A stretch of 64,000 bases of DNA from Bacteroidales bacterium (GCA_029931975.1 JAOZQY010000007.1:25399-89398); one strand, 5' to 3'. Positions 50,390 to 59,613 are shown, numbered from the stretch's first letter. Made by a program: numbers and translations. The notes: a model not told the origin generated them from the letters alone.

Positions 50390-51229
50390 ATGAAACTATA
50401 CAGGCATTTCCATTTTCTCAGTCTTGATATCCTTCTGGGAGCCCTGGCTTCTTCATGTTTTGCCGCACAACTTTTTGGAGGAAATCCTGGATGGGTATGG
50501 TGGTTCACCCTTGCCATGACTGTCTGGGTGCTATATACAGGCGATCATATGCTGGATGCATGGAAGCATCGAAAAAAGGTGGAACGCGAGATGCATTTTT
50601 TTATGCTGAAGAATCGCAAGGTACTTAGATTCTCCCTGGGGGCGGTTGCCCTTGTGGATTTCATGTTGATTATTAATCTCATGGACAGGGAACTTATGAA
50701 ATATGCACTGGTCATGGCCGGATTGGCGCTGCTCTTCTATGCCATGCGACATGTATTCAGGAAAAACAGAGTGCTGCATATCCCGGGTGAGATTTTCGTG
50801 CTGCTGCTCTATATGGCGGGAACGTGGCTGGGACCGGCTGTTGTCTTTGAGCACAGTTTTGAAGTGGGTCACGGGATGATCGCCCTCATATTTGCCGGGG
50901 TCCTCCTGATGAATCTGGGTGTGATCTCCCTCTATGACATCAAACTGGATTCAAGGCTTGGTCTTGTTTCCATAGCCAGGGCGCTGGGCGTAAAAAAAAC
51001 GAAAAACATGCTACTGGGCTCCTCGCTTGCCATTTACCTGATCTCCCTGCTGCAGTTCCTGGTATTCGGAGTGGACCGCTTCTCCCAGTTTGCACTGATA
51101 CTGGCCGGTATGGCCACCATTTATTTGCTGGTACTTTATTTTCCTTCCCGGTTCAGAAAGAACGATTACTACCGTCTCACGGCCGATGCGGTACTCTTTA
51201 TGGGCTTCCTCTCCCTCTTTATCCAGTAA
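50390..51229 (+). CDS. UbiA-superfamily-like membrane protein
   Basis: A 279-residue integral membrane protein with eight to nine TM helices. Two acidic motifs, TGDHMLDAWKHR (about residues 47-58) and SLYDIKLDSRLGLVS (about 183-197), resemble the two Asp-rich prenyl-diphosphate-binding motifs of UbiA-type prenyltransferases, but the first is shorter than the usual NDxxDxxxD. I do not recognise a specific member. It could be a prenyltransferase or a membrane protein of the same fold without activity. It lies alone between a divergent symporter gene and the cyd operon. Confidence 0.6.
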   Translation: MKLYRHFHFLSLDILLGALASSCFAAQLFGGNPGWVWWFTLAMTVWVLYTGDHMLDAWKHRKKVEREMHFFMLKNRKVLRFSLGAVALVDFMLIINLMDRELMKYALVMAGLALLFYAMRHVFRKNRVLHIPGEIFVLLLYMAGTWLGPAVVFEHSFEVGHGMIALIFAGVLLMNLGVISLYDIKLDSRLGLVSIARALGVKKTKNMLLGSSLAIYLISLLQFLVFGVDRFSQFALILAGMATIYLLVLYFPSRFRKNDYYRLTADAVLFMGFLSLFIQ

Positions 51230-51301
51230 GCCTCGTCATATTCATTCCCTCGTTTAGCTTGAGCTTCGCTCAATATAGGCTTCGGGTCAAGTTAAAATAG
51301 A

Positions 51302-51309
51302 TATATTTG
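51302..51309 (+). promoter_or_regulatory. Candidate promoter -7 element for the cyd operon
   Basis: TATATTTG (TAnnTTTG) lies 44 nt before the DUF4492 start; a clear -33 TTTG is not visible. Confidence 0.4.
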
Positions 51310-51353
51310 TATATGTTTCAATTTATTTTTTTGTTCAACTATCAAAGATATCC

Positions 51354-51557
51354 ATGTTCAAAAAGGTATTCAGATTCTATCGGGATGGCTTCAGGAAGAT
51401 GACCTGGGGCCGGAAATTATGGGGGATCATCCTGGTCAAACTGTTTATCATGTTTGCAATTCTGAGGCTCTTTTTCTTTCCCGATCTCTTGAAACGTGAT
51501 TTCAGTAGTGATGAGGAGCGGGCCGATTATGTACTGGAGCAACTAACTAATCCATAA
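51354..51557 (+). CDS. DUF4492 small membrane protein
   Basis: A 67-residue protein with one TM helix (about residues 25-43), a basic N-terminus (MFKKVFRFYRDGFRKMTWG) and an acidic C-terminus. The DUF4492 family is found just before cydA in Bacteroidota, as here (4 nt before cydA). It probably assists assembly or stability of cytochrome bd (inference from constant neighbourhood). Confidence 0.88.
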   Translation: MFKKVFRFYRDGFRKMTWGRKLWGIILVKLFIMFAILRLFFFPDLLKRDFSSDEERADYVLEQLTNP

Positions 51558-51561
51558 ACAA

Positions 51562-53124
51562 ATGCTTGAATCAATTGACATGTCACTGGTTGACTGGTCG
51601 CGGGGACAATTTGCCCTTACAGCCATGTTTCACTGGATTTTTGTGCCGCTGACACTGGGTCTTTCATTTATCGTGGCCTTTATGCACACCATTTACCTGC
51701 GAACGGGTAGTGAGGAGTGGAAGCGGATCACTAAGTTCTGGATGAAGCTTTTCGGAATCAATTTTGCCATCGGAGTTTCTACCGGGATCATCCTGGAGTT
51801 TGAGTTCGGGACAAACTGGTCCAATTACTCCTGGTTTGTGGGTGATATTTTCGGGGCACCTTTGGCCATAGAAGGCATCCTGGCCTTCTTCTTGGAGTCC
51901 ACATTCATAGCCATCATGTTCTTTGGATGGAATAAGGTGAGCAAACGTTTCCACCTGATCGCTTCATGGCTCACGGCTTTTGGTGCCAACCTGTCGGCGA
52001 TCTGGATCCTGGTGGCCAACGCATGGATGCAGCATCCGGTGGGAACTGCCTTTAATCCGGATATGGCCCGAAACGAGATGACCAATTTCTGGGATGTGAT
52101 CTTCTCAGATGTGGCCGTCAACAAGTTTCTGCACACGGTCACTTCCAGCTTTCTGCTTGCCTCCGTATTTGTAATCGGAGTCAGCGCCTGGTTCCTTCTA
52201 AGGAATAAAGAGGTGCTTTTTGCCCGAAGGAGTACTGTGGTAGCAGCAGTATTCGGGGTGATCGCAGCCATCGCTACCATCGCTACCGGCGATACCTCGG
52301 CAAGGATTGTAGGCAGGAAACAGCCCATGAAATTTGCAGCCATGGAGGCCCTTTATGAAGGACAGACCCACGCACCCCTGGTGGCCATTGGTGCCATGCG
52401 GACCGATACCACTAAATTTCCCAATCCACGGGAGGACTTCATATTCAAAATTGAAATTCCCAATGCACTCTCCTACATGGTATATCTTACCCCCAGCGGG
52501 TTTATTCCCGGCATAAGCGACCTGGTATATGGGAACGAGGAGCAAGGCTTAATGCCTTACGAGGAGAGGATCGAGCGTGGGACCGTAGCTATTGAGACAC
52601 TGAAGGAGTTAAAAAAGGCTAAGGACAGGGGCGATGAAGCCACCTATTCGGCACTGAGGGAGAAATTTAACGATCCGGTCTGGCTCGATGAATACTATGC
52701 ACATTTTGGATATGGATATTATAAAGGGAGGCAGTTGAATGAGCTGATTCCAAATGTAAAATTGAGTTTCTACGCCTTCCATACCATGGTCATCCTGGGG
52801 GGGCATTTCCTGATTTTCACCCTGGTGGTACTCTGGCTCAGCATGAAGAATCGCTGGGGCAATCATAAGTGGCTGCTCTGGGTGGCACTGATCACCATGC
52901 CCATGCCCTGGATTGCCAGTCAGACAGGATGGGTTCTGGCCGAACTGGGTCGTCAGCCCTGGGTTGTATATGAACTGATGCCCAACCTGGCAGCTGTGAC
53001 GCGACTGAAACCGGCTGCGGTCCAGCTCACCTTCTGGATCTTCCTGGCCACATTCACGGTGCTCTTTATTGCCGAGATAAAAATAATGGTAACACAAATC
53101 AAAAAAGGACCTGGAGGAAAATAG
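51562..53124 (+). CDS. cydA: Cytochrome bd ubiquinol oxidase subunit I
   Basis: The catalytic subunit of cytochrome bd, oxidising quinol and reducing O2 with high affinity at the inner membrane. Of 520 residues, the haem ligand His24 lies in the first TM (ALTAMFHWIFVPLTLG). A second haem ligand is the His in NKFLHTVTSSFLLAS, and the Met in SFYAFHTMVILGG matches the axial ligand region. The quinol-binding Q loop between TM6 and TM7 is present (about 255-390). It is followed by cydB after 3 nt. Confidence 0.97.
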   Translation: MLESIDMSLVDWSRGQFALTAMFHWIFVPLTLGLSFIVAFMHTIYLRTGSEEWKRITKFWMKLFGINFAIGVSTGIILEFEFGTNWSNYSWFVGDIFGAPLAIEGILAFFLESTFIAIMFFGWNKVSKRFHLIASWLTAFGANLSAIWILVANAWMQHPVGTAFNPDMARNEMTNFWDVIFSDVAVNKFLHTVTSSFLLASVFVIGVSAWFLLRNKEVLFARRSTVVAAVFGVIAAIATIATGDTSARIVGRKQPMKFAAMEALYEGQTHAPLVAIGAMRTDTTKFPNPREDFIFKIEIPNALSYMVYLTPSGFIPGISDLVYGNEEQGLMPYEERIERGTVAIETLKELKKAKDRGDEATYSALREKFNDPVWLDEYYAHFGYGYYKGRQLNELIPNVKLSFYAFHTMVILGGHFLIFTLVVLWLSMKNRWGNHKWLLWVALITMPMPWIASQTGWVLAELGRQPWVVYELMPNLAAVTRLKPAAVQLTFWIFLATFTVLFIAEIKIMVTQIKKGPGGK

Positions 53125-53127
53125 CAT

Positions 53128-54258
53128 ATGTTTGGAAATCTACCACTTTTAGCTTTACAACAGTACTGGTTTATTATTGTATCTCTCCTGGGATCCATCC
53201 TGGTATTTCTGTTCTTTGTACAGGGTGGACAAACCTTTCTATTTCGAATCGGAAAGTCCGAAACGGAGCGGACCATTATTGTGAATACACTGGGGAGGAA
53301 ATGGGAGTTCACCTTTTCCACCCTGGTCACCTTTGGAGGCGCTTTCTTTGCCTCATTTCCTCTCTTTTACGCCACCAGTTTCGGTGGGGCCTACTGGGTC
53401 TGGATGGCCATTCTTTTTGCTTTTGTGATCCAGGCGGTCTCCTATGAGTTTCGTACAAAAGCCAGTAATTTCCTGGGACAGAGGACCTATGAATGGTTTC
53501 TCTTTATCAATGGTTTGCTGGGAACCTTCCTGATAGGTGTGGCCGTTGCCACCTTCTTCTCAGGTTCACAGTTTTCCCTCAATGAGATGAACAGTGTACG
53601 CTGGGCCACTGGGGCACGCGGTCTGGAGGCAGTACTTTCGGCTTTTAACCTCTCCCTGGGACTGACTGTCTTTTTTCTGGCAAGGGTGCTGGGACTGCTC
53701 TATTTTCAGAAAACCATTGACAATGATAATATCCTGACCCGGACCAAAAAAGCGCTTCTATACAATGCCATCCCCTTTGTTGTGTTCTTCCTCACATTTG
53801 CCGTATGGCTTATGCTCAGGGAAGGTTATGCAGTGAACCCCGAAAGTGGTGAAGTCTTTATGGAGCCTTTTAAGTATCTCCATAACCTGCTGGCCATGCC
53901 GGTGGTACTGGTCATGTTTCTGGTGGGAGTATTGGCTGTGCTGGGAGGTATTGCTATTGGACTTCTGCGCGATGGTGGCAATGGGATCTGGTTCGCAGGA
54001 CCGGGTACAGTCCTGGTGGTCTTCTCTCTGTTTATGCTGGCCGGGTTCAACAATACAGCCTTCTACCCTTCGGCCTGTGACCTGCAGAGTTCCCTGACCA
54101 TTCAGAACGCCTCATCCAGTCACTATACCCTGGTGGCATTGAGCTGGGTCTCCCTGTTTGTTCCATTTGTGCTGGCCTATATTATTTATGCATGGCGGGC
54201 CTTGAATAAAAAGAAGATCGACGAAAAAGAGATGCAGGAAGAACACCACGTGTATTAA
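53128..54258 (+). CDS. cydB: Cytochrome bd ubiquinol oxidase subunit II
   Basis: The structural partner of CydA, of 376 residues with eight to nine TM helices. Characteristic are WFIIVSLLGSILVFLFFVQGG at the N-terminus, the AYWVWMAILFAFVIQAVSYEFR region, and late FNNTAFYPSACDLQSSLTI, a typical CydB segment. It lies between cydA and the 40-aa CydX-like ORF. Confidence 0.96.
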   Translation: MFGNLPLLALQQYWFIIVSLLGSILVFLFFVQGGQTFLFRIGKSETERTIIVNTLGRKWEFTFSTLVTFGGAFFASFPLFYATSFGGAYWVWMAILFAFVIQAVSYEFRTKASNFLGQRTYEWFLFINGLLGTFLIGVAVATFFSGSQFSLNEMNSVRWATGARGLEAVLSAFNLSLGLTVFFLARVLGLLYFQKTIDNDNILTRTKKALLYNAIPFVVFFLTFAVWLMLREGYAVNPESGEVFMEPFKYLHNLLAMPVVLVMFLVGVLAVLGGIAIGLLRDGGNGIWFAGPGTVLVVFSLFMLAGFNNTAFYPSACDLQSSLTIQNASSSHYTLVALSWVSLFVPFVLAYIIYAWRALNKKKIDEKEMQEEHHVY

Positions 54259-54281
54259 CCACTAACCATTAACTTACATTT

Positions 54282-54404
54282 ATGTATATAGGAGCAATAA
54301 TAGGATATCTGAGCTGGCCATTTATGATTACCATCTCTTACCTGGCGGTCCGCCGGGCCCTGAAACATTTTGAAAAGCAGGTGGAAGCCGGGAGGGAAGA
54401 ATGA
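54282..54404 (+). CDS. CydX-like small subunit of cytochrome bd
   Basis: A 40-residue ORF, MYIGAIIGYLSWPFMITISY then a charged tail (about 21-40, VRRALKHFEKQ...). It has one TM helix with a short N-terminus and a positively charged and Glu-rich C-terminus, as in CydX/YbgT, the third subunit stabilising the haems in CydAB. It starts 23 nt after cydB and its stop overlaps the pssA start by 4 nt (ATGA), which supports translation. It is too short for most annotation pipelines. Confidence 0.75.
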   Translation: MYIGAIIGYLSWPFMITISYLAVRRALKHFEKQVEAGREE

Positions 54405-55132
54405 AACATCATCTTCCCAACCTCATTACCCTGCTTAACCTAGCCTGCGGAACCGTGGCCATTGTTTTTGCACTTGAAGGGCAATGGCAGTGGGCCGTCT
54501 ACCTGGTGCTGGCCGCCTCGGTTTTTGATTTCCTGGATGGCTTTACGGCACGTATGCTGAAGGCCTACAGCAATACGGGTAAGCAACTGGACTCCCTGGC
54601 CGATATGGTCTCTTTCGGCGTAGTGCCTGCCGTCTTTATCTATATCCTGTTCAAGGAGCTCTTCCTGAATTTGCCTGATGAAGCAGGTACATTTTACAGG
54701 CAACTGCAATGGGTGGTACTAGTGTCGATCTTTATTGTGCCTGCATTCTCTGCCATTCGCCTCGCCCGGTTTAATATTGAAGAGGATCATGGAACTTTTT
54801 TTTACGGGCTTCCCACTCCTGCACATACGCTTTTCTGGACCGGAATTTTCTGGCAGTTTATGAAGAGCGGAACCCTCTTCGGGACTCCTCTGAATATATT
54901 TTTTATGTGGGCCATTATGTTAATCATGGCCTTCCATATGATTCTCCCGGTTCCCATGTACAGCCTCAAGTTTGACCATTTTCGCCTGAGGGGCAATCTG
55001 ATTCGTTATCTGCTATTGTTTCTGGCTGTTGTGATCTTGTTGCTCACAGGACTGGGAGGGATCTCTCTTGTGATTCTGGTGTACATTCTGCTCTCCCTGT
55101 TGAACCTTTTACTTGCCAGGAAGGTTTCATAG
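54401..55132 (+). CDS. pssA: CDP-diacylglycerol-serine O-phosphatidyltransferase
   Basis: It makes phosphatidylserine, the precursor of phosphatidylethanolamine, from CDP-DAG and L-serine at the inner membrane. Of 243 residues with seven to eight TM helices, the CDP-alcohol phosphatidyltransferase signature is intact at about 46-70: DFLDGFTARMLKAYSNTGKQ, then LDSLADMVSFG, giving DG-x2-AR-x8-G-x3-D-x3-D. The gene overlaps the CydX-like ORF by 4 nt and is followed 2 nt later by the serine acetyltransferase, another L-serine user. Confidence 0.95.
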   Translation: MKHHLPNLITLLNLACGTVAIVFALEGQWQWAVYLVLAASVFDFLDGFTARMLKAYSNTGKQLDSLADMVSFGVVPAVFIYILFKELFLNLPDEAGTFYRQLQWVVLVSIFIVPAFSAIRLARFNIEEDHGTFFYGLPTPAHTLFWTGIFWQFMKSGTLFGTPLNIFFMWAIMLIMAFHMILPVPMYSLKFDHFRLRGNLIRYLLLFLAVVILLLTGLGGISLVILVYILLSLLNLLLARKVS

Positions 55133-55134
55133 TT

Positions 55135-55977
55135 ATGAGCGATGATCACAGGGCTTTTGCAAGCAGGCTGAGTAAATTCAATTCCGGGTACTGTGCCGAT
55201 GTACCATCCATGGTACTGTCGCAGCAGTTTATTGAAAACCTGATCCATGCCCTTTTCCCAATCAGGAAGAGCTGTGCGGTGGATGAAGGTGAAATTGCCA
55301 TTGAACTGGACCGTTCGGCTGTGAAGCTGAGAGAACTGCTCTACTCCATCCGCAAGACACTGGACCGCACCCCCGAGGAGATAACAGACGTTTTTTTTTC
55401 CAGGCTTCCTGAAGCCTTTGAAGAGCTGACAGCAGATGCCGTTGCCGTTTCCAGGTTCGATCCGGCGGCCTCCTGCATTGAGGAGATCATCCTTTGCTAT
55501 CCCGGATTTTATGCCATCTCTGTATATCGGATGGCTCATATACTCTATGAACTTAAGGTACCTGTCCTTCCCCGGATCATGGCCGAATTTGCCCATGAGA
55601 AGACAGGCATTGATATCCACCCGGGGGCGCGGATCGCATCACCTTTTTTCATCGATCACGGAACAGGGATTGTTATCGGGGAGACTGCCCGTATTGGCAA
55701 GGAGGTGAAAATTTACCAGGGGGTTACACTGGGGGCCCTTACCGTGGAGCGTTCCATGGCCAATACCAAACGGCATCCTACTATTGAAGATAATGTGGTG
55801 ATCTATGCCGGGAGTACCATTCTGGGGGGGGGGACTGTCGTTGGACACCATACTGTGGTGGGAGGGAACACCTGGATCACTGAAAGTATTCTTCCCTATT
55901 CGGTGGTTTACAGGAACCATCGTGTGGTGGTGAAGGATCGCAAGGATTTCAAAGCACCCAATGATTTTGTGATATGA
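55135..55977 (+). CDS. cysE: Serine O-acetyltransferase
   Basis: CysE acetylates L-serine with acetyl-CoA, the first step of cysteine synthesis. Of 280 residues, the N-terminal helical part (1-140) holds [21 protein letters not shown]. The left-handed beta-helix is at about 155-260, with [21 protein letters not shown], a catalytic His in that turn, and [21 protein letters not shown]. The neighbour downstream is cysteine synthase, which uses the product. It may also associate with it (cysteine synthase complex). Confidence 0.93.
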   Translation: MSDDHRAFASRLSKFNSGYCADVPSMVLSQQFIENLIHALFPIRKSCAVDEGEIAIELDRSAVKLRELLYSIRKTLDRTPEEITDVFFSRLPEAFEELTADAVAVSRFDPAASCIEEIILCYPGFYAISVYRMAHILYELKVPVLPRIMAEFAHEKTGIDIHPGARIASPFFIDHGTGIVIGETARIGKEVKIYQGVTLGALTVERSMANTKRHPTIEDNVVIYAGSTILGGGTVVGHHTVVGGNTWITESILPYSVVYRNHRVVVKDRKDFKAPNDFVI

Positions 55978-56029
55978 AACGACCATTTGGGAGTTCCATG
56001 AGTCGCCACTGAAATATATAATTAGACGA

Positions 56030-56941
56030 ATGAAATACGACAATATACTGGAGGGGATTGGGAACACACCCCATGTGCGCATCAATAAGCTTTTCCCGGG
56101 AGCAACTAATGTCTGGATGAAGCTGGAGCGAAACAATCCGGGTGGCAGCATCAAGGACCGTATTGCACTGGCCATGGTAAAGGATGCAGAAGAAAGGGGG
56201 GTCCTGAAGAAGGGCTATACCATTGTGGAGCCCACTTCCGGAAATACCGGGATCGGACTGGCCATGGTGGCAGCAGTCAGGGGATACCGGGTCATCCTGG
56301 TTATGCCCGAATCCATGTCTGTGGAACGCCGAAGCATTCTGAAGGCCTATGGTGCCGAAATTGTACTTACTCCCCGGGAGCTTGGAATGAAGGGCTCCAT
56401 GGAGCGGGCCGGTGAACTGGCCCGGGAGATAGAAGGTGCATGGGTCCCCTCCCAGTTTGATAATCCTTCCAACCCTGAGGTGCATGAAATAAGCACTGCC
56501 AGGGAGATTATTGCAGATTTTCCGGAAGGCATCGACTGCCTGGTTACCGGCGTGGGGACTGGCGGACATATTACAGGGGTATCACGGGTTTTGAGGCAGG
56601 AAATGCCGGGAATCAAAGTATATGCCGTGGAGCCTGCCGACTCGCCTGTACTCAGTGGTGGGAAGGCCGGGCCACATGGGATTATGGGGATCGGCGCCGG
56701 TTTTTTACCAACAAACCTTGACCGTGAGGTGATCGATCAGGTAATACAGATTGAAAAAGCCGATGCCTATGAATTCGCCAGACGGGCTGCAAAGGAGGAG
56801 GGTGTTTTCGCAGGAATCTCAACAGGAGCATCTCTGGCAGCGGTATCAAAGCTACTGAAAAAGGAGGGCAATGCACTAAGAGTTCTGACCTTTAATTACG
56901 ATACCGGTGAAAGATATCTCTCGGTAAACGATCTCTTTTAA
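56030..56941 (+). CDS. cysM: Cysteine synthase (O-acetylserine sulfhydrylase)
   Basis: A PLP enzyme of 303 residues making cysteine from O-acetylserine and sulfide. The PLP-binding Lys42 is in [13 protein letters not shown]. Other marks are [17 protein letters not shown] (substrate loop), [17 protein letters not shown] (phosphate loop, near 180) and [10 protein letters not shown] near the C-terminus. cysE lies 52 nt upstream, so the two are co-transcribed. CysM versus CysK cannot be decided from sequence alone, so the symbol is provisional. Confidence 0.92.
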   Translation: MKYDNILEGIGNTPHVRINKLFPGATNVWMKLERNNPGGSIKDRIALAMVKDAEERGVLKKGYTIVEPTSGNTGIGLAMVAAVRGYRVILVMPESMSVERRSILKAYGAEIVLTPRELGMKGSMERAGELAREIEGAWVPSQFDNPSNPEVHEISTAREIIADFPEGIDCLVTGVGTGGHITGVSRVLRQEMPGIKVYAVEPADSPVLSGGKAGPHGIMGIGAGFLPTNLDREVIDQVIQIEKADAYEFARRAAKEEGVFAGISTGASLAAVSKLLKKEGNALRVLTFNYDTGERYLSVNDLF

Positions 56942-56985
56942 GAGGTTTTATTAATTTTAATCGAAATTTTCAATTTCTGTCGGCC

Positions 56986-57417
56986 ATGGATAGCCCTTTG
57001 AAGATTGCCGTCGACTTTGATGGTACCATTGTAGAACATAAGTACCCTGAAATCGGAAAGGAGATTATGTTTGCTTTCCAAACACTCAGGGCTCTGCAGG
57101 AGCAGAAGCACCAGCTGATCCTCTGGACCTACCGTTCGGGGAAGGAGCTGGATGATGCTGTGGAGTACTGCCGGAGGAACGGTGTGGAGTTCTATGCCAT
57201 TAATTCCAGTTATCCCGAGGAGGAGTTTGATGAGGATTATGACAGCAGGAAGATTGATGCAGATATTTTTATTGACGACAGGAATATTGGAGGACTGCCC
57301 TCCTGGGGCGAGATCTACCAGATGATTAATCCCCGTGAAGCACCAAGCCTGGAGGAGGAGCTGAAGAGCCTTTCTCAGAAGAAGCGATCGCTGTTTAAAA
57401 AGAAGGCAGCGAAATAA
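56986..57417 (+). CDS. Small HAD-superfamily hydrolase (BT0820-like)
   Basis: A 143-residue phosphatase-fold protein of the HAD superfamily. Motif I is KIAVDFDGTIVEH (Asp near 10 and 12), and WTYRSGKELDDAVEYC and the DIFIDDRNIGG acidic motif follow. Short HAD proteins of this kind in Bacteroides (BT0820-like) lack a cap domain. The C-terminal tail is Lys-rich and predicted disordered. The substrate is unknown. It follows the cysteine synthase gene by 44 nt and precedes glutaminyl cyclase by 11 nt. Confidence 0.82.
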   Translation: MDSPLKIAVDFDGTIVEHKYPEIGKEIMFAFQTLRALQEQKHQLILWTYRSGKELDDAVEYCRRNGVEFYAINSSYPEEEFDEDYDSRKIDADIFIDDRNIGGLPSWGEIYQMINPREAPSLEEELKSLSQKKRSLFKKKAAK

Positions 57418-57428
57418 AACAGGATATA

Positions 57429-58541
57429 ATGAGAATCCCCGCAGTTTTACTGATTACAATATTTGGCTTCAGCCTGTTGTCCTGTAGTTCGGGCAACAGT
57501 AGCACTGAAGGTCATTCAGTGACTAATTTAAAAGCTGTTAAAATCAGCAAGTTGCTGGAGCCATCAGCTGGGCTCAGCATCCCTTTGGGAGAAGAGATCA
57601 GAGTGGTGCTTACTTTGCCCGATACGGTGGCTGTGGACTCTATCCATGTATATCTGGGAGGAAAACTGCTCAGGACCATGGAGGGCTCCTCCGTGAAAAT
57701 GAACCAGGGGTCCCTGGATTTCCTTGTGCCCACCGAAGGGGAAAGGGTCGGGAAATCGGGCCTTCGGCTTCGACTTTACTTTTCTGGTGGCAAGAGCGAG
57801 AACCAGAGCGTCCAGCTCACCTTTCTATCCGACATTGTACCGGAGGCATACTCCTACACGGTGGTGAAGGAGTATCCCCACGATGTGGCTGCCTACACCC
57901 AGGGATTGGAGTACGTGGACGGAGTGCTCTATGAGGGAACCGGGAATTATGGTACTTCTTCACTCAGGCGTGTTGACCTGGAAAACGGTGAAGTGACTAA
58001 AATCAGGGATAATGATCAATCTCTTTTCGCGGAAGGCATCACCGTGCTGGGTGAACGAATTTACCAGATCACTTACAAATCGCAGGTTGGATTTGTCTAT
58101 GATAAATCAAGCTTTGAAGAGATTCAGAAAGTTTATTACCAGAATCGTGAGGGTTGGGGCCTGACCAATAACGGAAAGGAGCTGATTATGAGCGATGGCA
58201 CCAATATTATTTATTTTCTTGATCCCGAAATGTTTACCGTAAACAGGCAGATTGAGGTGTATCATAACACGGGACCGGCCAATAGCCTGAATGAGCTGGA
58301 ATATATAGAAGGAAAGATATGGGCCAACCGTTATTTTACCGATGAAATAGTGATCATTGATCCGGAGACGGGAAAGGTGGAGGGGCGGATCAACCTGAAA
58401 GGGATACTGAAAGCCACAGACCGAAGTCCCACTACGGATGTGCTCAATGGAATTGCCTGGGACAGTGAAGGAGAAAGGCTCTTTGTCACAGGGAAATTAT
58501 GGCCCAAACTGTTCGAGATCAGGGTCAGGCCTTTAGGCTGA
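57429..58541 (+). CDS. Glutaminyl-peptide cyclotransferase (lipoprotein)
   Basis: It converts N-terminal Gln of exported proteins to pyroglutamate. Of 370 residues, a lipobox LLSC puts the modified Cys at 19, so it is an exported lipoprotein. An N-terminal domain of about 130 residues precedes the five-bladed propeller of bacterial-type glutaminyl cyclase (about 135-365). Family marks include YPHDVAAYTQGLEYVDG, LFAEGITVLGERIYQITY, GWGLTNNGKELIMSDG and LNELEYIEGKIWANRYFTDE. Eleven other secreted proteins in this window have Gln right after the predicted signal cleavage site, giving this enzyme clear substrates. The 3' end overlaps the convergent lipid kinase gene by 9 nt. Confidence 0.88.
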   Translation: MRIPAVLLITIFGFSLLSCSSGNSSTEGHSVTNLKAVKISKLLEPSAGLSIPLGEEIRVVLTLPDTVAVDSIHVYLGGKLLRTMEGSSVKMNQGSLDFLVPTEGERVGKSGLRLRLYFSGGKSENQSVQLTFLSDIVPEAYSYTVVKEYPHDVAAYTQGLEYVDGVLYEGTGNYGTSSLRRVDLENGEVTKIRDNDQSLFAEGITVLGERIYQITYKSQVGFVYDKSSFEEIQKVYYQNREGWGLTNNGKELIMSDGTNIIYFLDPEMFTVNRQIEVYHNTGPANSLNELEYIEGKIWANRYFTDEIVIIDPETGKVEGRINLKGILKATDRSPTTDVLNGIAWDSEGERLFVTGKLWPKLFEIRVRPLG

Positions 58542-59471
58542 CATCTCTCCTGAAACGATCCTTATACTTCTGGGAATAATTTCAAAACTTACCGGTCCGT
58601 GTCCCAGGGTTTCCCCATCAGTCTCCAGTTTAATAAGACTTGAACCGTTTATCTGTACTGATTTAGCCATGTAAGTTTCTACTTTCGAATGCTTGGTAAT
58701 CGTACCATTGTAGAGTTTCTTTATATTGACCAGTACATTTAGTTTTCCTATCTTCTTGATCAGGGTAATGCTGTAGAGACCATCGTCGGCGATGGCATGG
58801 GGTACCTGGATCATTCCTCCTCCGTTATATTTCCCAATGCCCACGTTCAGTGAGAAGATCCTGCGCTTGTAGCTTGTGCCATCTATCTCAATAACAGCGC
58901 TCTTGGCTTTGTATTTGATTAGACTGTAGAAGATGTTATAGAAATAAAGCAGGGCCCCGCTTTTTCCCTTCTCTTTCATGTGATTGGCACGCTCCACCAC
59001 TTTGGCGCCAAATCCCATGCCGGCAATATTGATAAAATAGCGTTTCCACTCCTTTCCATTCTTCTGGTAATTGACCAGCCCGGCATCCTGGATAAATGTA
59101 AGCTGTCTTTTGATGGTTTTTACCGCACCTTCGTAATCGGAGGGAATATTGAATGTTTTGGCCCAATCATTCCCGGTACCCACTGATATCATTCCCAGCA
59201 TTACCTCGGTGGTATGGATCCGCTTCTGGGCAAAGACACCGTTGATCACCTCGTTCATGGTCCCGTCGCCACCTACCACGATGATTTTTGAGTAGCCCTC
59301 TTTGATCTTATTTCGAGCGATAATGGAGGCGTGCAATCTGCGACTGGTAAAACAGGGTTCAAAGCGAATGCCCTCCTTATGAAGTATCTGTTCTATTGAA
59401 AGCCAGTCCCTTTCAGTTTTGCCTCCGCCGGCAGTCAAATTGATAATAGCGATCCAGTTTGATTTATTCAT
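58533..59471 (-). CDS. Diacylglycerol/lipid kinase family protein
   Basis: A protein of 312 residues with the DAGK catalytic domain. NLTAGGGKTERDW forms the N-terminal nucleotide-binding region, VVGGDGTMNEVINGVF is the glycine-rich GGDGT loop (about residues 65-80), and VGTGNDWAKTF follows. C-terminal beta-rich lipid-binding part as in DgkB/YegS. The frame begins at TTG 59477, but ATG 59471 is preferred. It may phosphorylate diacylglycerol or another lipid. A TATCTTTG promoter element lies 20 nt upstream. Confidence 0.9.
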   Translation of the reverse strand: MNKSNWIAIINLTAGGGKTERDWLSIEQILHKEGIRFEPCFTSRRLHASIIARNKIKEGYSKIIVVGGDGTMNEVINGVFAQKRIHTTEVMLGMISVGTGNDWAKTFNIPSDYEGAVKTIKRQLTFIQDAGLVNYQKNGKEWKRYFINIAGMGFGAKVVERANHMKEKGKSGALLYFYNIFYSLIKYKAKSAVIEIDGTSYKRRIFSLNVGIGKYNGGGMIQVPHAIADDGLYSITLIKKIGKLNVLVNIKKLYNGTITKHSKVETYMAKSVQINGSSLIKLETDGETLGHGPVSFEIIPRSIRIVSGEMSA

Positions 59472-59491
59472 GTTCAAAAATTTTCCCGGCG

Positions 59492-59499
59492 CAAAGATA
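59492..59499 (-). promoter_or_regulatory. Candidate promoter -7 element for the lipid kinase gene
   Basis: The minus strand reads TATCTTTG (TAnnTTTG) 20 nt before the ATG; no strong -33 TTTG is seen. Confidence 0.45.
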
Positions 59500-59605
59500 G
59501 GGATTAAGGAGTTATCAATGAAATTTGTTGAAAAGGTGTTTATAATTGGAGAATTAATGTTTACAATAACGAAATGACTGGAATTAGCGGGGGACTCTAA
59601 AATAG

Positions 59606-59613
59606 TAAATTTG
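59606..59613 (+). promoter_or_regulatory. Candidate promoter -7 element for parA-parB
   Basis: TAAATTTG (TAnnTTTG) lies 41 nt before the parA ATG, in the 183-bp gap between the divergent lipid kinase and parA. Confidence 0.45.

Noticed and set aside
51259-51273. TTGAGC-TTC-GCTCAA hairpin before the cyd operon
   Set aside because: A 6-bp stem without a T-run; too short to call a terminator or operator.
57429-57860. Reading the N-terminal part of the glutaminyl cyclase gene as a separate gene
   Set aside because: The frame is continuous from the lipobox into the cyclase propeller, with no internal stop or start signal.
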